Assembly: GCA_947650365.1 (NCBI GenBank) | Contig: OX393552.1 | Span: 17,784,775-17,848,774, forward strand | Length of the DNA: 64,000 nt | From: Chamaelirium japonicum | Taxonomy: Eukaryota; Streptophyta; Magnoliopsida; Liliales; Melanthiaceae | Direction: 5' to 3' | Part shown: positions 11,744-22,930 of the stretch, piece by piece | Layout: each line of letters opens with the position of its first letter | How positions within the stretch are numbered: position 1 is the first letter of the stretch | Position numbers and translations under genes: made by a program | Notes under the pieces: model-generated | What the model saw: the letters and a program-made list of their open reading frames with translations, nothing else | Database searches by the model: none | What the model was told of the DNA's origin: nothing

Positions 11744-12953
11744 TGATGTGATGCGTATGCTTAAATAAACCCCAGTGCAGAATTTAAAACATAAAGATCA
11801 GATTTTAGCATATTATAATCAAATTTCAGCAAAGTCTATAATCACGATTCATCAGTCATTCAAGCCCAAGCATATTTAATTTGACAAAGTGATAAAACTG
11901 ACATAATAAGATTAAATTTCAGGTTCTAATAAACCAGTCCAGCAATACAGATGATCACAATCTCAAATAAATAAAGCCAATGTCTCAAGAGCAAGCAAAG
12001 ATCTAATCGATAAACCCTAATGGATGAGATTCTCGGAAAACCACGGATTTTGGAAAACCCTAATATGAATTCAGCAATAAGGCCGGTTAGGGAAAAAGAA
12101 GGATATCACATGAAAATATCGAGGATCGATTTCAAACCGTGCTTTGGTCAATGCCGGCTGCTGACAGGAACTCCGTTGTTGCAGATGAAAGGGCGGAAGA
12201 GGGGGCGTGGTCCAGAAGAAAGGATGAAGAAGCCTTGACGAGTTGATCTTTGAAGATGGAGGAACTCCGCGTCGATCTTCCGCGAAGCCGTAGACGAATG
12301 CGGGGTGACGAGGTAGAAGCGTGCGGGAGGAAGAAGACTAGAAGCAAGAAAGATTCTTCGGAAGGGATACACCGAACAAGCGCACACGCTTCTCCGTTCT
12401 AGGGTTTCAATTTCATATCATCATCCTCCTTTTGCAATTAGGGTTTGTAAATTTATAGGGAAACAACCAAGGGAAACAAAAAAAGAAAAGAAGTAGAGAG
12501 ATGGGCCGCGCGGGTAGAGAGAGAGAGAGAGGGACGCGCGGGTGAGAGAGAGGGGGCGCGGGGTGTTTGCGGGAGAGAGAGAGAGGGTCGGTCGGGTAGG
12601 GGTTCGGTTAGGGTTTTGGGTTTTTTTGATCCTCCTTCGAATCTCATCCATTGAGATCTATCCTAACTTAAGATCCTACGGCTAAGACTCTAACATAGAA
12701 ACGAGTCAGTTCGGCATCTGTGGCTCGAACCGGATGCGAACTAGCTCGCACCTACCCAAACCAGAAAATAAAACATAAATAACTAAAGATCCGTTGGTCG
12801 GATCGAAATAAAATAAGAACCAAAGTCATAGAGCTTCGATTGAGCTTTCCATTGATGCAGACGGATCGACGATCGGCTTCCTCGATCTCCGGAACGGATG
12901 AAAATACGCCATCAGCTGTAGCAAATCTGCACGTAGTAGGCTCGTCTGCATCA
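11744..12953 (-). mobile_element. 5' LTR (1210 bp) of element A
   Basis: On the minus strand it starts TGATGCAGACGAGCC at 12953 and ends CATCACATCA at 11744, followed by the primer-binding site (AGTTGGTATCAGAGCG, 11728-11743). It matches the LTRs at 15815, 19706, 35076 and 40836 in layout. CT/GA-rich runs near 12500-12590 separate U3 from a leader rich in AAACCCTA. Confidence 0.93.
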
Positions 12954-13315
12954 GAGACTCTACTGACTACCGAGTGCCTGGCATAAGGGGACGGGAACTC
13001 AACAAGGAACTCAGAAGGGCCTAAGCTCCAGGTGGGGAAGGGCCATTCAGATTGCCAGAAAGTGCTGAAAGCTGAGGAGATGTCAGCAGGGCTATGGGAT
13101 CCATCTGAGACGGTGATCACTGCGCAAGAATCAAGCTTAGCAACTATGGAGTTAGAAGCAATAGATTCTGGGATGGAAACAAAAGCAGAAGGGAAGGCTC
13201 TGGGAGGAGAGGGAGGGTGGAAAGCCGGTTGGTTATGTACAGACGGAGCCTTGATGACCCTCAGAGGGCAAACAACAGAGGAATGTCCGATCCCTCGACA
13301 TATCCAGCAGACCAT
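12954..13315 (-). CDS. LINE ORF1, N-terminal part with CCHC zinc knuckle
   Basis: Starts with ATG at 13315 and at once shows a retroviral-type zinc knuckle, CWICRGIGHSSVVC (C-x2-C-x4-H-x4-C), which binds nucleic acid. It continues through a Pro/Ser-rich linker to LGPSEFLVEFPSPYARHS and breaks at the chromovirus-type insertion; the GAGAC copy at 12954-12958 is the duplicated target. The open frame runs a further 200 bp into the LTR, but that part is not LINE. The start is the first ATG available; a longer upstream ORF1 may have been lost by 5' truncation. Confidence 0.85.
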
Positions 13316-13380
13316 GGCGTTGCGGCAGGAGGATCAATCCCAAACACTAACAATCGTTAGATGGCTATCAAAGGGATGAA

Positions 13381-15809
13381 AACAGCCCAAGTATGCAAGC
13401 AACCCACGATTAGCTCGGTATGGGCTCAATTCGTCCGAACGGTTGTTCGAACGGCCTGCTTGCAGTCCAAATAGTGGTTCGGACAACCAGACTCAATGAG
13501 TCCGAGGGACAATCTTAGCCGTCTGAACGATGGTTTGGACAGGATTGGATCGTTCGGATCTGATCTTCACTGTCCGAACCATCACACGGACGGTAAGGCC
13601 ATACGGTCCGAACAATGGTTCGAACGTGTGCAGAGTCTCTCTAACACTTAGGCAATTCCAAGTGTGGAACATCGGGGACCGCCAAGAGCAACCTATGTAC
13701 ACGAAGATACATTTACTGAGGCCCACTTGAGACTTGAAACTTAAGGCTGTGCAAGAGTGCACACGGTAAATCCGATACATCCAAAATTTGAGAGTCAAGT
13801 CTGAATTTGTTGAAAACGTTAAACGTCGTGAGCTCGAGAAAATTTAAGGAATCGTTTTGGAAGGCGTAAATCCAAAGAAACCAAAATATAAGAATCAAGT
13901 CCGAAAACAACGAAGACATGTAAACGCATGAACTTGAAAATTCTAAAACACACAATTTCAGCAAACGGGGTGAATCGAAAAAAACAACGATACGTGAATA
14001 CGAGTATGCAATATGAATTTAACCTAAACCTCTAACTGAGCAGATTGTCCTACAATCCCAAATGTAAGTAAAACCACATATACCTTGGGTTGGTGTGTGC
14101 GTGGTCTGTGAATCTTCAACTAACGCTTGTCAAGCATGATGTGATCATAAATGGTAATGCTTTGACACTGGCCACTACACTAGGACACTTCTCTGACCGA
14201 GAATGTTTAGAGCACACAAATTATGACGTGTTTACAAATTTTGCGCTAACACGTGGACGACCCCGCACGACAAGGCATCAACTAGGATGATAAAATATGC
14301 TGAAAAAAGGCCTAAAACATGTAATAGAAGGCATGAAAAGGTGAAACAAAACACTAATTTAAATGTTTTCAGCTACAACAATAGACATATAATATAAAGA
14401 ACTAGTGATGCAGATCAGGCTGCATCAATCTTCCATGGTATTCTTGAAGGCTCATGCCCGCTTAATATGTACATGTTAAGTTGGTAACATTATTTACTCC
14501 AAACAATCTTTCATTGGAGATTTCCTCAAACATCTCCTTAGTTAATGATTTAGCCTTTAATAGCAAGGAGTCTTGCTCACCTATTTACTAGGGCCCAAAA
14601 AAGAATAAATTGAATCTGACATCATAATCATCAAACAGAAACCTTATGGGACTCATGAGTTACTTTTTTGCTTATCTATTTTACCCCATAACACAAAGGG
14701 TATATCATTTGTTTGGTTAAACTAAATGCTGCTTATGTTTTAAATAGAAAATATGTAGATCAGTTGATAGACATGATTTAAGCCTTCACGAATCAATTAG
14801 TCTAAAACTAAGGTTGACAACAAAACGGTTGTCTTGAATCTTGATTGGTAAATTTAAATTCATGGTCCAGATAATTGTTGCAAAGCTAAACCAAATGAGA
14901 TTGCCCGCCTGTATTAGTTGGTTTCTTTCGTCAATCTCAAAGTTAATGAGACTAAAGCATGCTATATATGGATGTGTTTGTTGCAAGGTTTGAGAATTGG
15001 GGTTCCGGCCGAGCAAAAACAAACCGGTTCGGGTTTGGATTCGGATTCGGTTCGGCTGTTTAGGCCAGAAAACATTAAAAAATGAGAAAATAAATAGAAA
15101 TTAGAGTTTGATTCACCAAACTAGGGCCGAATTGATGTTTCAGATGCAAGTCTTGAGATATATGAATCATGTTATAACTATTAACTCCATATGTATCATT
15201 GAAACTAATAGAATGATAATATGAACCAAATCCAAATCAGACCCGATTCAGGGGCATAATGCGGGTTCAAGGGTTCAGATCGGCCAAAACCAAAAAGGGT
15301 TCAGGCAAACCGGTGCGGGTTCAGAATTTCAGATGACCTCTCAAACCATGATTTCTTATGTGTATGTATATCTGTAGGTCTACGACTGTGTACACCTACG
15401 TGTGTGTTAGTTTGTCTGTGTACACGACGAATGCATGCATATTGACAGAAAATTTAACGAATCAAACTGACGTAATATAAACCTCTGTGGGTAACAACAT
15501 CCTATCCTGAAGTACCATATAGATTATTTAAAAGAGAATTACTTATCAAAAAATTTTACGGGTATCTTAATATTTCACATCTTTGAAAGGGTTAATTACG
15601 ACCCAGTAAAAGAAAATATAAACACATTTCCCAAACTTAGAACATAGTGACGTATATAAACTTGAGTGCACAAAAACACACATGCACAATGCAAAGACCT
15701 GTGTCTAATCAAAGTATTAACATTTTTGCTAACAGAAAACATCACCTATGCATAAATCCACTACTAACATAACGAAAACTGATAAAACCACTTGAGATAT
15801 AAACATGGG
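13381..15809. other. Non-coding intron-5 sequence of the transporter gene; unassigned repeats
   Basis: No gene is visible. Positions 13420-13630 contain many copies of the motif TTCGGAC/GTCCGAA in both orientations, probably the end of an unrecognised repeat. A 22-bp perfect inverted repeat with TGATGCAG and CTGCATCA arms lies at 14407-14428. Positions 14990-15350 are rich in GGTTCGGGTT motifs between GGTTTGAGA and TCTCAAACC-type ends, resembling a decayed non-autonomous hAT element. The remainder is AT-rich and looks unique. I searched it by eye for the next transporter exon and found none. Confidence 0.6.
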
Positions 15810-15814
15810 GATCC

Positions 15815-17011
15815 TGATGCAGACGAGCCACTACGTGCAGTTTTTCTACGGCTGATGGCGTATTTTCATCCGCGCCGGAGATCCAGGAACCCGATCGTCG
15901 ATCCGTCTGCATCAGTGGAAAGATCAATTGAAGATCTACAGTTTTGGTTTTTACTTTATTTCGATCCGACCAACCGATCGTTAGATATTTCTGTTTTTAT
16001 TTCTGGTTTGGGTAGGTGCGAGCCATGTTCGCATCCGGTTCGAGCCACAGATGCCGAACTGACTCATTTCTGTGTTAGGTTTTAGGCCGTAGGATATTAA
16101 GTCAGGGATAGATCTCAATGGATGAGATTCGATGGAGAGCAAAAAACCCAAAACCCTAGCCCAAATCACAACCGGCCGGCCCCTCTTTCTCTCTCCCGCG
16201 GACGCCCTCTCTCATCCGCGCGCCTCTCTCTCTCTCCCTACCCGACCGGCCTATCTCTCTCTCTTCTTTCCTTCTTTGTTCCCTTGTTGTTTCCCCTATA
16301 AGTTCTAAACCCTAATTGATGAAAGGGGAGATGAATATGAATTGAAACCCTAGAAACGGAGAAGCGGCCCGCTTGTTCGGTTTATCCTTTCCGACGAATT
16401 CTTCCTTGCTTCTCATCCTGTTCTTCCTTCGCAAGCTTCTACCCCGTCGCCTCGCTATTCATCCACGGCTTCACGGAAGATCGACGTGGAGTTTCTTCTT
16501 CTTCAAGATCATCGTCTCGGCTTCTTCACCCCGTCTTCTGGACCACGCCTCCCCTTCCGCGCCATTCCTCTGCAACACGGAGTATCGGAAAGCTGCCGGC
16601 ATTGACCTAAGCACGGTTTGGTATCGTCCTTCGATAATTTTCATGTGATAAATCATCTTTTCCCAACCGGCCATATTGCTGAATTGTCATTAGGGTTTCC
16701 TAAATATTTGGTTTTTCTGAAGATCTCATCCATTAGGATTTTAACTTTTAGGTCTATGGTTGTCTTTGATACATTGGCTTTATCAGTTGAGATTGTGATC
16801 ACCTCTGTTGCTGGAATTGGTTTATTATAATCTGAAATTAATTATTGTCCTGTCAGTTGTTATTGTTTCCTTGGATTAAATCTGATTGGGCATGAATGAT
16901 TGTTGAATCGTGATTTTAAACATTGCTGAAATTTATTTATATATGCTGAAATCTGATTTTTATTGTTTAAATTCTGCACTTGGATCAATTTAAGCATTCC
17001 TCATCCCATCA
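15815..17011 (+). mobile_element. 5' LTR of element B
   Basis: TGATGCAGACGAGCC to CATCCCATCA. The first 100 bp form a potential hairpin: the 11-bp start TGATGCAGACG is repeated inverted as CGTCTGCATCA at 15904-15914. A CT-rich block (16180-16270) is followed by CCCTATAAGTT near 16294, a plausible TATA region. Confidence 0.93.
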
Positions 17012-17278
17012 AGTTGGTATTAGAGCGCACTAATCGTCGCGTCCTTACGCAACGGCCGGTCCTCTCGCATCACGCATCATCTCGTGTTTGCTGAAATTTT
17101 TTTTTTTTATTTGTCTTCTTTCATATTAGTTTGTATCTTGCATTAATTAGGACCCCAGCATTGCGTGATCGCATACATATTAGGACCATCCCTTTCTCTT
17201 TGTAGTGAGTCGATAGCATCTACTAGACAATCCGTAATGGTTGGATCTTCTCCGCCCCGAACTTAGCAAGATGCCTTC

Positions 17279-19324
17279 ATGAGGCAACAGGAACACATGG
17301 ATAGGCTTCAGACCCAGCTAGAAACCTTGACCGTAGCCTTCACTAATTCCCAAAATCAGCCTCGACCCCATCGAGAACATAGGACTAGAGCGTCACCAGG
17401 GCGTAGCGAGTTAGAGTCCGGGGGTGACAGCGTCAGTTCCTCTGACGGGTCTGAGAGGAGAAGTAGGCAAAGTCATAGGAGATCGAAATCCCATTGGGGC
17501 TGGGATCAGGGCATTAAGATAGAAATTCCTAAGTTCGAGGGTAGGATGGACCCTGAAGAGTTTCTAGAATGGGCCGAGAGAATCGACCAGTATTTCGAGT
17601 GGAAAGAAATCCCCCGCGACAAACAAGTCAAGTTTGTCAGCCTTAAATTAAAAGGTCATGCACTGATTTGGTGGAAACAGTTGCAGACCGCTAGGGGTAG
17701 GAAAGGGAAAGAAAAGATTTCCACATGGACACATATGCGAGGAAAAATGCAACAGAAGTTCCTCCCTTCTGATTTCAAGCAGAATGTGTTCCAGAAGTTC
17801 CAAAACCTGCGACAGGAGCATAAATCTGTAGATGACTACACTAATGAATTCTACAAGCTCCAAGCTCGTAACGATCTGCACGAAGATGAGGAGCAGAGCG
17901 TCGCTAGGTATGTCAACGGTCTCAAGCCTTCAATTCAGGAGGTGGTGTCCCTTCACGACTTGTATCAAGTCAGTGATGCACACCGTCGGGCCAAGAAAGT
18001 CGAGTCTCACCAATCACGATCTGCGTCCCGACGATATGACATCACTAGGGCACCATCCGGATCCGTTAGTAGACCACCCCCTGGACCTTCACCCATAGCT
18101 GGCACAGTTCCTGCACCCACTGAGAAGGGTAAAGGAGTCTTAGGACCCAACCCGAGTCAGATAAAGTGCTTTAAATGCAACCAGCCGGGTCACAAGTCCG
18201 CCGACTGTCCTCGCCGTCAATTCCATCCACAGACAAATCTTGCGGATAATGACGAGAATAGTCACGAATCTGATGGGGAACACTTCAATGAATTAGTCTT
18301 GGAGGGGGATGATGTGACTGCACCACTGTTGGTCATTCACCAGTCGCCATCGCCCCAAGCACCCAAAGCGTTGTTACCCCACGAGCTCTGTGGAGGACCT
18401 CCAAGGCCACACTGCAAGAAGCAGAGGTTCGAACTATTCCGAACAGTCTGCACTGTCAACGGAATTGACCTTTGTCTCTTGATCGATGGAGGTTGTACCA
18501 CCAATCTGATAAATGAAAGGGTAGTTAGGAGCAAGAAATGGAAAGTTAAACCATTAGCTCACCCTTACAAGACATCCTGGCTAGACAACACCACGAGTAA
18601 GCTGGTAACTCACTGTTGTTTGGCAAAGTTATCCATTGGGCTGCAATATATAGATGAGATCTGGTGCGATATCATTCCGTTAGAGGTTGCTGATGTTATC
18701 TTAGGGCGTCCATGGCAGTTCGACCGAGATGTCCAACATCATGGGAGAGCCAACACCTATACTTTCCTTAAGGATGGCATCAATGTCACCCTTTGGCCCA
18801 CATGTTTTAGGAAACACCGATCCCATGCACCTCAAGCCCTCCTGAGTCAGAGTCAGTCCGTACCACCATTCGTTGATAGTCTAGTCGGACGTTCATCTGA
18901 TTTACTAAGAATTGATAAGGGATTAGACAACATTTTGCATTCCATTGCATGCACATCACATTTAGAGTCGGTAGGCATTCATGACACTTGCATTCATCAT
19001 TTGCCTGACTTTCATACATCCATAGATCATTCATATGTGCATCCATATTGTCATCCAAGTGTTGAATTAGGCAATAACGACGATTTTGGCATGTTTGATC
19101 ATTTTTCGATGCAAAATAATTATGAATCATGCTTTCAACTTTCAGCCAGCCCATCATCTTTAATTTTTCGAAATCATAACAAATGGCATGATGAATTCTT
19201 TGATTTCATATTCTATTCACTGCATCCCGACAATGATTGTATCACATATCTTCGTCGTCTTCTCGAATCCACTTGTTTTGCACCGTGCGCAGGCCACATT
19301 GAGCAACACATAATGCACCCGTAA
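17279..19324 (+). CDS. Gag-protease polyprotein of element B (681 codons)
   Basis: Chromovirus Gag fused to an aspartic protease. The visible frame opens at MRQQEHMDRLQTQ. The Gag core follows at about residues 75-230 (KIEIPKFEGRMDPEEF, WAERIDQYFEWKEI, FLPSDFKQNVFQKFQNL, SVDDYTNEFYKLQ). Then come a CCHC knuckle CFKCNQPGHKSADC at about 298-311, a protease segment LIDGGCTTNLI at about 400, and DVILGRPWQFDRDVQ at about 465. The last 200 residues are His- and Ser-rich and match no known domain. The frame ends well before the 3' LTR, and no reverse transcriptase is present. The related copy at 36510 has additional N-terminal sequence. Gag of this clade is CRM/Reina-like by motif; the exact clade is inference. 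Confidence 0.9.
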   Translation: MRQQEHMDRLQTQLETLTVAFTNSQNQPRPHREHRTRASPGRSELESGGDSVSSSDGSERRSRQSHRRSKSHWGWDQGIKIEIPKFEGRMDPEEFLEWAERIDQYFEWKEIPRDKQVKFVSLKLKGHALIWWKQLQTARGRKGKEKISTWTHMRGKMQQKFLPSDFKQNVFQKFQNLRQEHKSVDDYTNEFYKLQARNDLHEDEEQSVARYVNGLKPSIQEVVSLHDLYQVSDAHRRAKKVESHQSRSASRRYDITRAPSGSVSRPPPGPSPIAGTVPAPTEKGKGVLGPNPSQIKCFKCNQPGHKSADCPRRQFHPQTNLADNDENSHESDGEHFNELVLEGDDVTAPLLVIHQSPSPQAPKALLPHELCGGPPRPHCKKQRFELFRTVCTVNGIDLCLLIDGGCTTNLINERVVRSKKWKVKPLAHPYKTSWLDNTTSKLVTHCCLAKLSIGLQYIDEIWCDIIPLEVADVILGRPWQFDRDVQHHGRANTYTFLKDGINVTLWPTCFRKHRSHAPQALLSQSQSVPPFVDSLVGRSSDLLRIDKGLDNILHSIACTSHLESVGIHDTCIHHLPDFHTSIDHSYVHPYCHPSVELGNNDDFGMFDHFSMQNNYESCFQLSASPSSLIFRNHNKWHDEFFDFIFYSLHPDNDCITYLRRLLESTCFAPCAGHIEQHIMHP

Positions 19325-19705
19325 CCCTTGGCCTTTCAAATACACCAATGCCTATCGCGCAAGCCGATGACCCGCAGCACATTATGCTCCCGCGGCCTTT
19401 CTTTTCACATGTCACTTGAATTTCATGTCAACCCAAATTCCTATTATCACATGAAATTATCTGAGTATTTTGATGATCTTATCGTGCCGCGGAGGATGTG
19501 GGTTTTGACTTTCAGGTCTTCACTTGGTGCCGAGGGGCAGAGGCTACGAGACGGCGTTGCTGCTTACTTGAGGCGGATCACTTGGCCACCGGACCCGGGA
19601 GAGCAGTCAGACCAGAGTCAGCGGTTGCAGTTGCTGCCAGGAGAGCCCCCTCCGGACCCAGGACCTTGCTCGACAGGAGTCGAGTTCTTTTGAGTCCGGG
19701 GGACT
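19325..19705 (+). other. 3' internal region and polypurine tract of element B
   Basis: After the gag-protease frame, 380 bp lead to the tract TGAGTCCGGGGGACT at 19691-19705 and then the 3' LTR. The last part (about 19660-19695) contains ACAGGAGTCGAGTTCTTTT, closely similar to the end of the integrase-bearing element E at 8275-8294. This shared end is the cis signal for plus-strand priming and ties the non-autonomous family to an E-like partner. Confidence 0.75.
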
Positions 19706-20902
19706 TGATGCAGACGAGCCACTACGTGCAGTTTTTCTACAGCTGATGGCGTATTTTCATCCGCGCCGGAGATCCAGGAACCCGATCGTCGATCCGTCTG
19801 CATCAGTGGAAAGATCAATTGAAGATCTACAGTTTTGGTTTTTACTTTATTTCGATCCGACCAACGGATCGTTAGATATTTCTGTTTTTATTTCTGGTTT
19901 GGGTAGGTGCGAGCCATGTTCGCATCCGGTTTGAGCCACAGATGCCGAACTGACTCATTTTTGTGTTAGGTTTTAGGCCGTATGATATTAAGTCAGGGAT
20001 AGATCTCAATGGATGAGATTCGATGGAGAGCAAAAAACCCAAAACCCTAGCCCAAATCACAACCGGCCGGCCCCTCTTTCTCTCTCCCGCGGACGCCCTC
20101 TCTCATCCGCGCGCCTCTCTCTCTCTCCCTACCCGACCGGCCTATCTCTCTCTCTTCTTTCCTTCTTTGTTCCCTTGTTGTTTCCCCTATAAGTTCTAAA
20201 CCCTAATTGATGAAAGGGGAGATGAATATGAATTGAAACCCTAGAAACGGAGAAGCGGCCCGCTTGTTCGGTTTATCCTTTCCGACGAATTCTTCCTTGC
20301 TTCTCATCCTGTTCTTCCTTCGCAAGCTTCTACCCCGTCGCCTCGCTATTCATCCACGGCTTCACGGAAGATCGACGTGGAGTTTCTTCTTCTTCAAGAT
20401 CATCGTCTCGGCTTCTTCACCCCGTCTTCTGGACCACGCCTCCCCTTCCACGCCATTCCTCTGCAACACGGAGTATCGAAAAGCTGCCGGCATTGACCTA
20501 AGCACGGTTTGGTATCGTCCTTCGATAATTTTCATGTGATAAATCATCTTTTCCCAACCGGCCATATTGCTGAATTGTCATTAGGGTTTCCTAAATATTT
20601 GGTTTTTCTGAAGATCTCATCCATTAGGATTTTAACTTTTAGGTCTATGGTTGTCTTTGATACATTGGCTTTATCAGTTGAGATTGTGATCACCTCTGTT
20701 GCTGGAATTGGTTTATTATAATCTGAAATTAATTATTGTCCTGTCAGTTGTTATTGTTTCCTTGGATTAAATCTGATTGGGCATGAATGATTGTTGAATC
20801 GTGATTTTAAACATTGCTGAAATTTATTTATATATGCTGAAATCTGATTTTTATTGTTTAAATTCTGCACTTGGATCAATTTAAGCATTCCTCATCCCAT
20901 CA
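19706..20902 (+). mobile_element. 3' LTR of element B
   Basis: 1197 bp, the same length as the 5' LTR, and ends CATCCCATCA directly before the second GATCC copy. It carries the same 100-bp terminal hairpin (19706-19805). Confidence 0.95.
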
Positions 20903-20907
20903 GATCC

Positions 20908-21487
20908 CAATCAGAAACTTCACAATTTCCAAACTACTAAAAATATTGTTAAGCTTTTAATGGTTTGTTTGTTTATCCAAGAAGATTTTAAATAAAAAGA
21001 AGTCAAAATAATCGGAGAGAACTACATAACATAGCCTGAATTAAAGCGGTGAGCACTGGTTTGAGAATTCTGGCTTTAACAATTTGTAGCATTAGATCGG
21101 TTTGAATGTCAAAGAGGGTGTATAATAGGTAGGGCTGCTATGTTCATATCAGTACACACGAAAACAAAACAGTGAAAGAACAAGCATACTGAAACACAAA
21201 AAAGAAGTTGAGGTAATGACAAGCGTTAGGATCAAAACAACTATTGTACGGATTAAGCCTCAAAAGCTAAAACTCAATGACCTTTGAAATTTTCTTAGTA
21301 ATGTTTTAGTTTCACACCTTACAGACCCTTTATCAAAGTAGCTAGTTGCAGTGTAATGATGTAAAACTGATTTCTAGAACTAAATAGCTGTTTCAAACAA
21401 ACCATAGATCAATTTATACTGAAAAGGATATCATCTAAGTGTTTAAATAAGGATGTGAAGAGAAGAACTCTTTAAATCATCAATTAC
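20908..21487 (-). other. Start of intron 5 of the transporter gene
   Basis: AT-rich unique-looking sequence. The splice donor GTAATTG lies on the minus strand at 21487. No coding exon, repeat or RNA gene is seen up to the element-B target duplication. Confidence 0.7.
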
Positions 21488-21578
21488 CTCAAGTTCAAAA
21501 GGCATGGCTGGTCCACCATTGATGTTTTTAGGATTTAAGCGAGGCAACAATTTCTTCAAAAAGGTTTTGCCACCCTTG
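21488..21578 (-). CDS. MRS2-11: MRS2-11/MGT10-type Mg transporter, exon 5
   Basis: A 91-bp exon between the acceptor TGTAG and the donor GAG|GTAATT on the minus strand. With the two bases left over from exon 4 it encodes an Arg followed by KGGKTFLKKLLPRLNP and KNINGGPAMPFELE. The NGGPAMPFELE segment is characteristic of the plastid MRS2-11 branch of the CorA family, just before the long helical region of the N-terminal domain. It ends in phase 0. The next exon should begin with a SRIQRLE-like helix and was not found in the remaining 21 kb of the window. Confidence 0.93.
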
Positions 21579-21681
21579 CTACATAAGATCAAGAAAATAG
21601 GCATTAAGTAAGAATAGGTGAAGTAATAGCAAATGGCCTTGGGTGCAAAAATTGTCAATGGGCCAAAAGAAAATTAAATAC

Positions 21682-21767
21682 CGATTATAATCAAACACAA
21701 GAACACGCTCATGCATGGCGATTGCTCTCAAGGAACCAAGATTTAAAAGTAAAGCCTGCTCGCGTAC
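21682..21767 (-). CDS. MRS2-11: MRS2-11/MGT10-type Mg transporter, exon 4
   Basis: An 86-bp exon with acceptor GATAG and donor CG|GTATTT, separated from exon 5 by a 103-bp intron. It encodes VREQALLLNLGSLRAI and AMHERVLVFDYN plus two bases. The LLLNLGSLRAIAM and VLVFDYNR strings are those I know from plastid MRS2-11 proteins; in MRS2 proteins generally this is the beta-strand region of the cytosol- or stroma-facing domain. It joins exon 3 at a clean codon border. Confidence 0.94.
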
Positions 21768-22729
21768 CTATCATATAAATTACAATAAAATGTGAGTAAA
21801 ACATATGAAAGATCAAGAGTTGTTACTTCGGTTGTACTAACCTAGAAAAGAGTATATGCGTGAGTACAGCAATCAGTAGCATTTTATGTTCTTAAATTCT
21901 AATGAATACGAATTTTACATCCAAGACAGAACTATCAGAAGAAATCACTCATTACAAAACTCTACCTTTGGAGTCATGACACAAATCCAAGAAATTAGAC
22001 ACAAGATATAGGAATAAATATAGAGTAGGAGGTCTATATGCACACATTAATCTATCAATAATGATAAATAGAACATCTTCAGGAAAGATAAGATTAGGAA
22101 ACAGAAACTCAAATAAAAAACATACAAGTCATAAAGAAATATCATTAAAGAAAGAACTCTTGTAGATAAGTATCGATGACCCTACAAATCTTTTTGGATA
22201 CGTTAACTTACTATATGTTGGCGTATTTACCACATGGACATGACCCACCTTGAAGTGCAGAATAAATAAGCCAAAAATAATGCAACATAATCAACTCAGT
22301 ATGAAAGGTTGATCTGCACACATGTGGCACAAGAGAATAGTTCTTCACCGAGCACCCACTTGTGGACCCATAAAGGACTGACTCTTAGTAAATGATTTTA
22401 TACACTTATCTATCTGCAGTAGGAAGTAAGAATTTTGAACCTCTTACAGATCAAATAAACTGGTTGGGCTCAACATCAGAATAATAAATCAAGGTTTCAA
22501 GTCTCGGTTTCGGTCCGACCCTCCGGGGATCGGTTTTGGCACCGAGTTTCAGCAATTTCAGATTTAGATTTTTTATAATTAAAAAAACTAAAACCTAAAA
22601 ATTAGGGAAATTAGAAGATAAAAAATGTAGGCACTACTTTCTGGTATATTATATAGTTTGATAAGAATCAAAGTGCTTTTAGGTATATAACAGTATAACT
22701 ATATAATATATATTATATACCTTTTTTAT

Positions 22730-22930
22730 TTTTGAGAAATTCCTCTCTGAGAGAGAGGATGGGGTTAAGCCTTACCCCAAGTTAATTTTATTAATAATAG
22801 GGAAAACAACAATAAAAAAAGATTACCGATGATAGGCTTAATCTCCGTAGTTAACTTAGCTGGAATCCCAGAAGACCAGCTCGAAGCCACTGCTAGGATA
22901 GAATTCCATGTGTCTTATTGGATGTCTTTA
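22730..22930 (-). repeat. Possible LINE 3'-end fragment
   Basis: On the minus strand the region reads through TATTATTAATAAAATTAACT and a GGGGTAAGGCTTAACCCCAT-like segment, which resembles 3' UTR ends of plant LINEs. There are no coding motifs and the borders are guesses. A separate CAAGGTTTCAAG motif at 22493 may be the end of a hAT-like MITE. Confidence 0.3.

Larger units (their letters stand above)
6478..12953 (-). mobile_element. Gag-protease chromovirus-like Ty3/gypsy element A (minus), inserted in LINE ORF1
   Basis: Flanked by the 5-bp duplication GAGAC (6473-6477 and 12954-12958). Read on the minus strand it has a 5' LTR at 11744-12953, a primer-binding site (TTGGTATCAGAGC type, initiator tRNA-Met), a gag-protease region down to 9682, then a foreign chromovirus remnant (about 7478-9681), and a partial second LTR (6478 to about 7477). 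The element is broken: its 3' internal end and part of one LTR are gone. The two LTRs differ by roughly 1 percent over the shared kilobase, which suggests insertion within about the last half million years at usual plant rates. Same family as the elements at 15815 and 35076. Confidence 0.9.
2699..13380 (-). mobile_element. L1-type plant LINE, minus strand, split by two LTR elements
   Basis: The non-LTR retrotransposon reads leftward: ORF1 starts at 13315, is interrupted by an LTR element at 6478-12953, continues to 5467, and is followed by ORF2 (endonuclease, reverse transcriptase) to 2699, where a large-LTR element cuts it off. The rest of ORF2, the 3' UTR and the poly-A tail must lie left of the window. 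The 5' end is uncertain, about 13316-13400. ORF1 opens almost at its zinc knuckle, whereas plant L1 ORF1 proteins usually have another domain before it, so 5' truncation is likely. It lies in the same orientation as the magnesium-transporter gene, inside its intron 5. Confidence 0.9.
15815..20902 (+). mobile_element. Gag-protease-only chromovirus-like element B, structurally complete (5088 bp)
   Basis: Flanked by the perfect 5-bp duplication GATCC (15810-15814 and 20903-20907). It has two 1197-bp LTRs (15815-17011 and 19706-20902), a primer-binding site for initiator tRNA-Met directly after the 5' LTR (AGTTGGTATTAGAGCG), one long gag-protease frame and a polypurine tract at about 19690-19705. 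The LTRs differ at roughly 7 sites (about 0.6 percent), suggesting insertion about 0.2-0.3 million years ago with a usual plant rate. There is no reverse transcriptase or integrase, so it looks whole as a non-autonomous element that needs proteins from a relative. Confidence 0.95.

Noticed and set aside
14407-14428. Palindrome TGATGCAG...CTGCATCA as the border of a further chromovirus LTR
   Set aside because: Its two halves look like LTR ends of this family, but no LTR body, primer site or target duplication could be found on either side.
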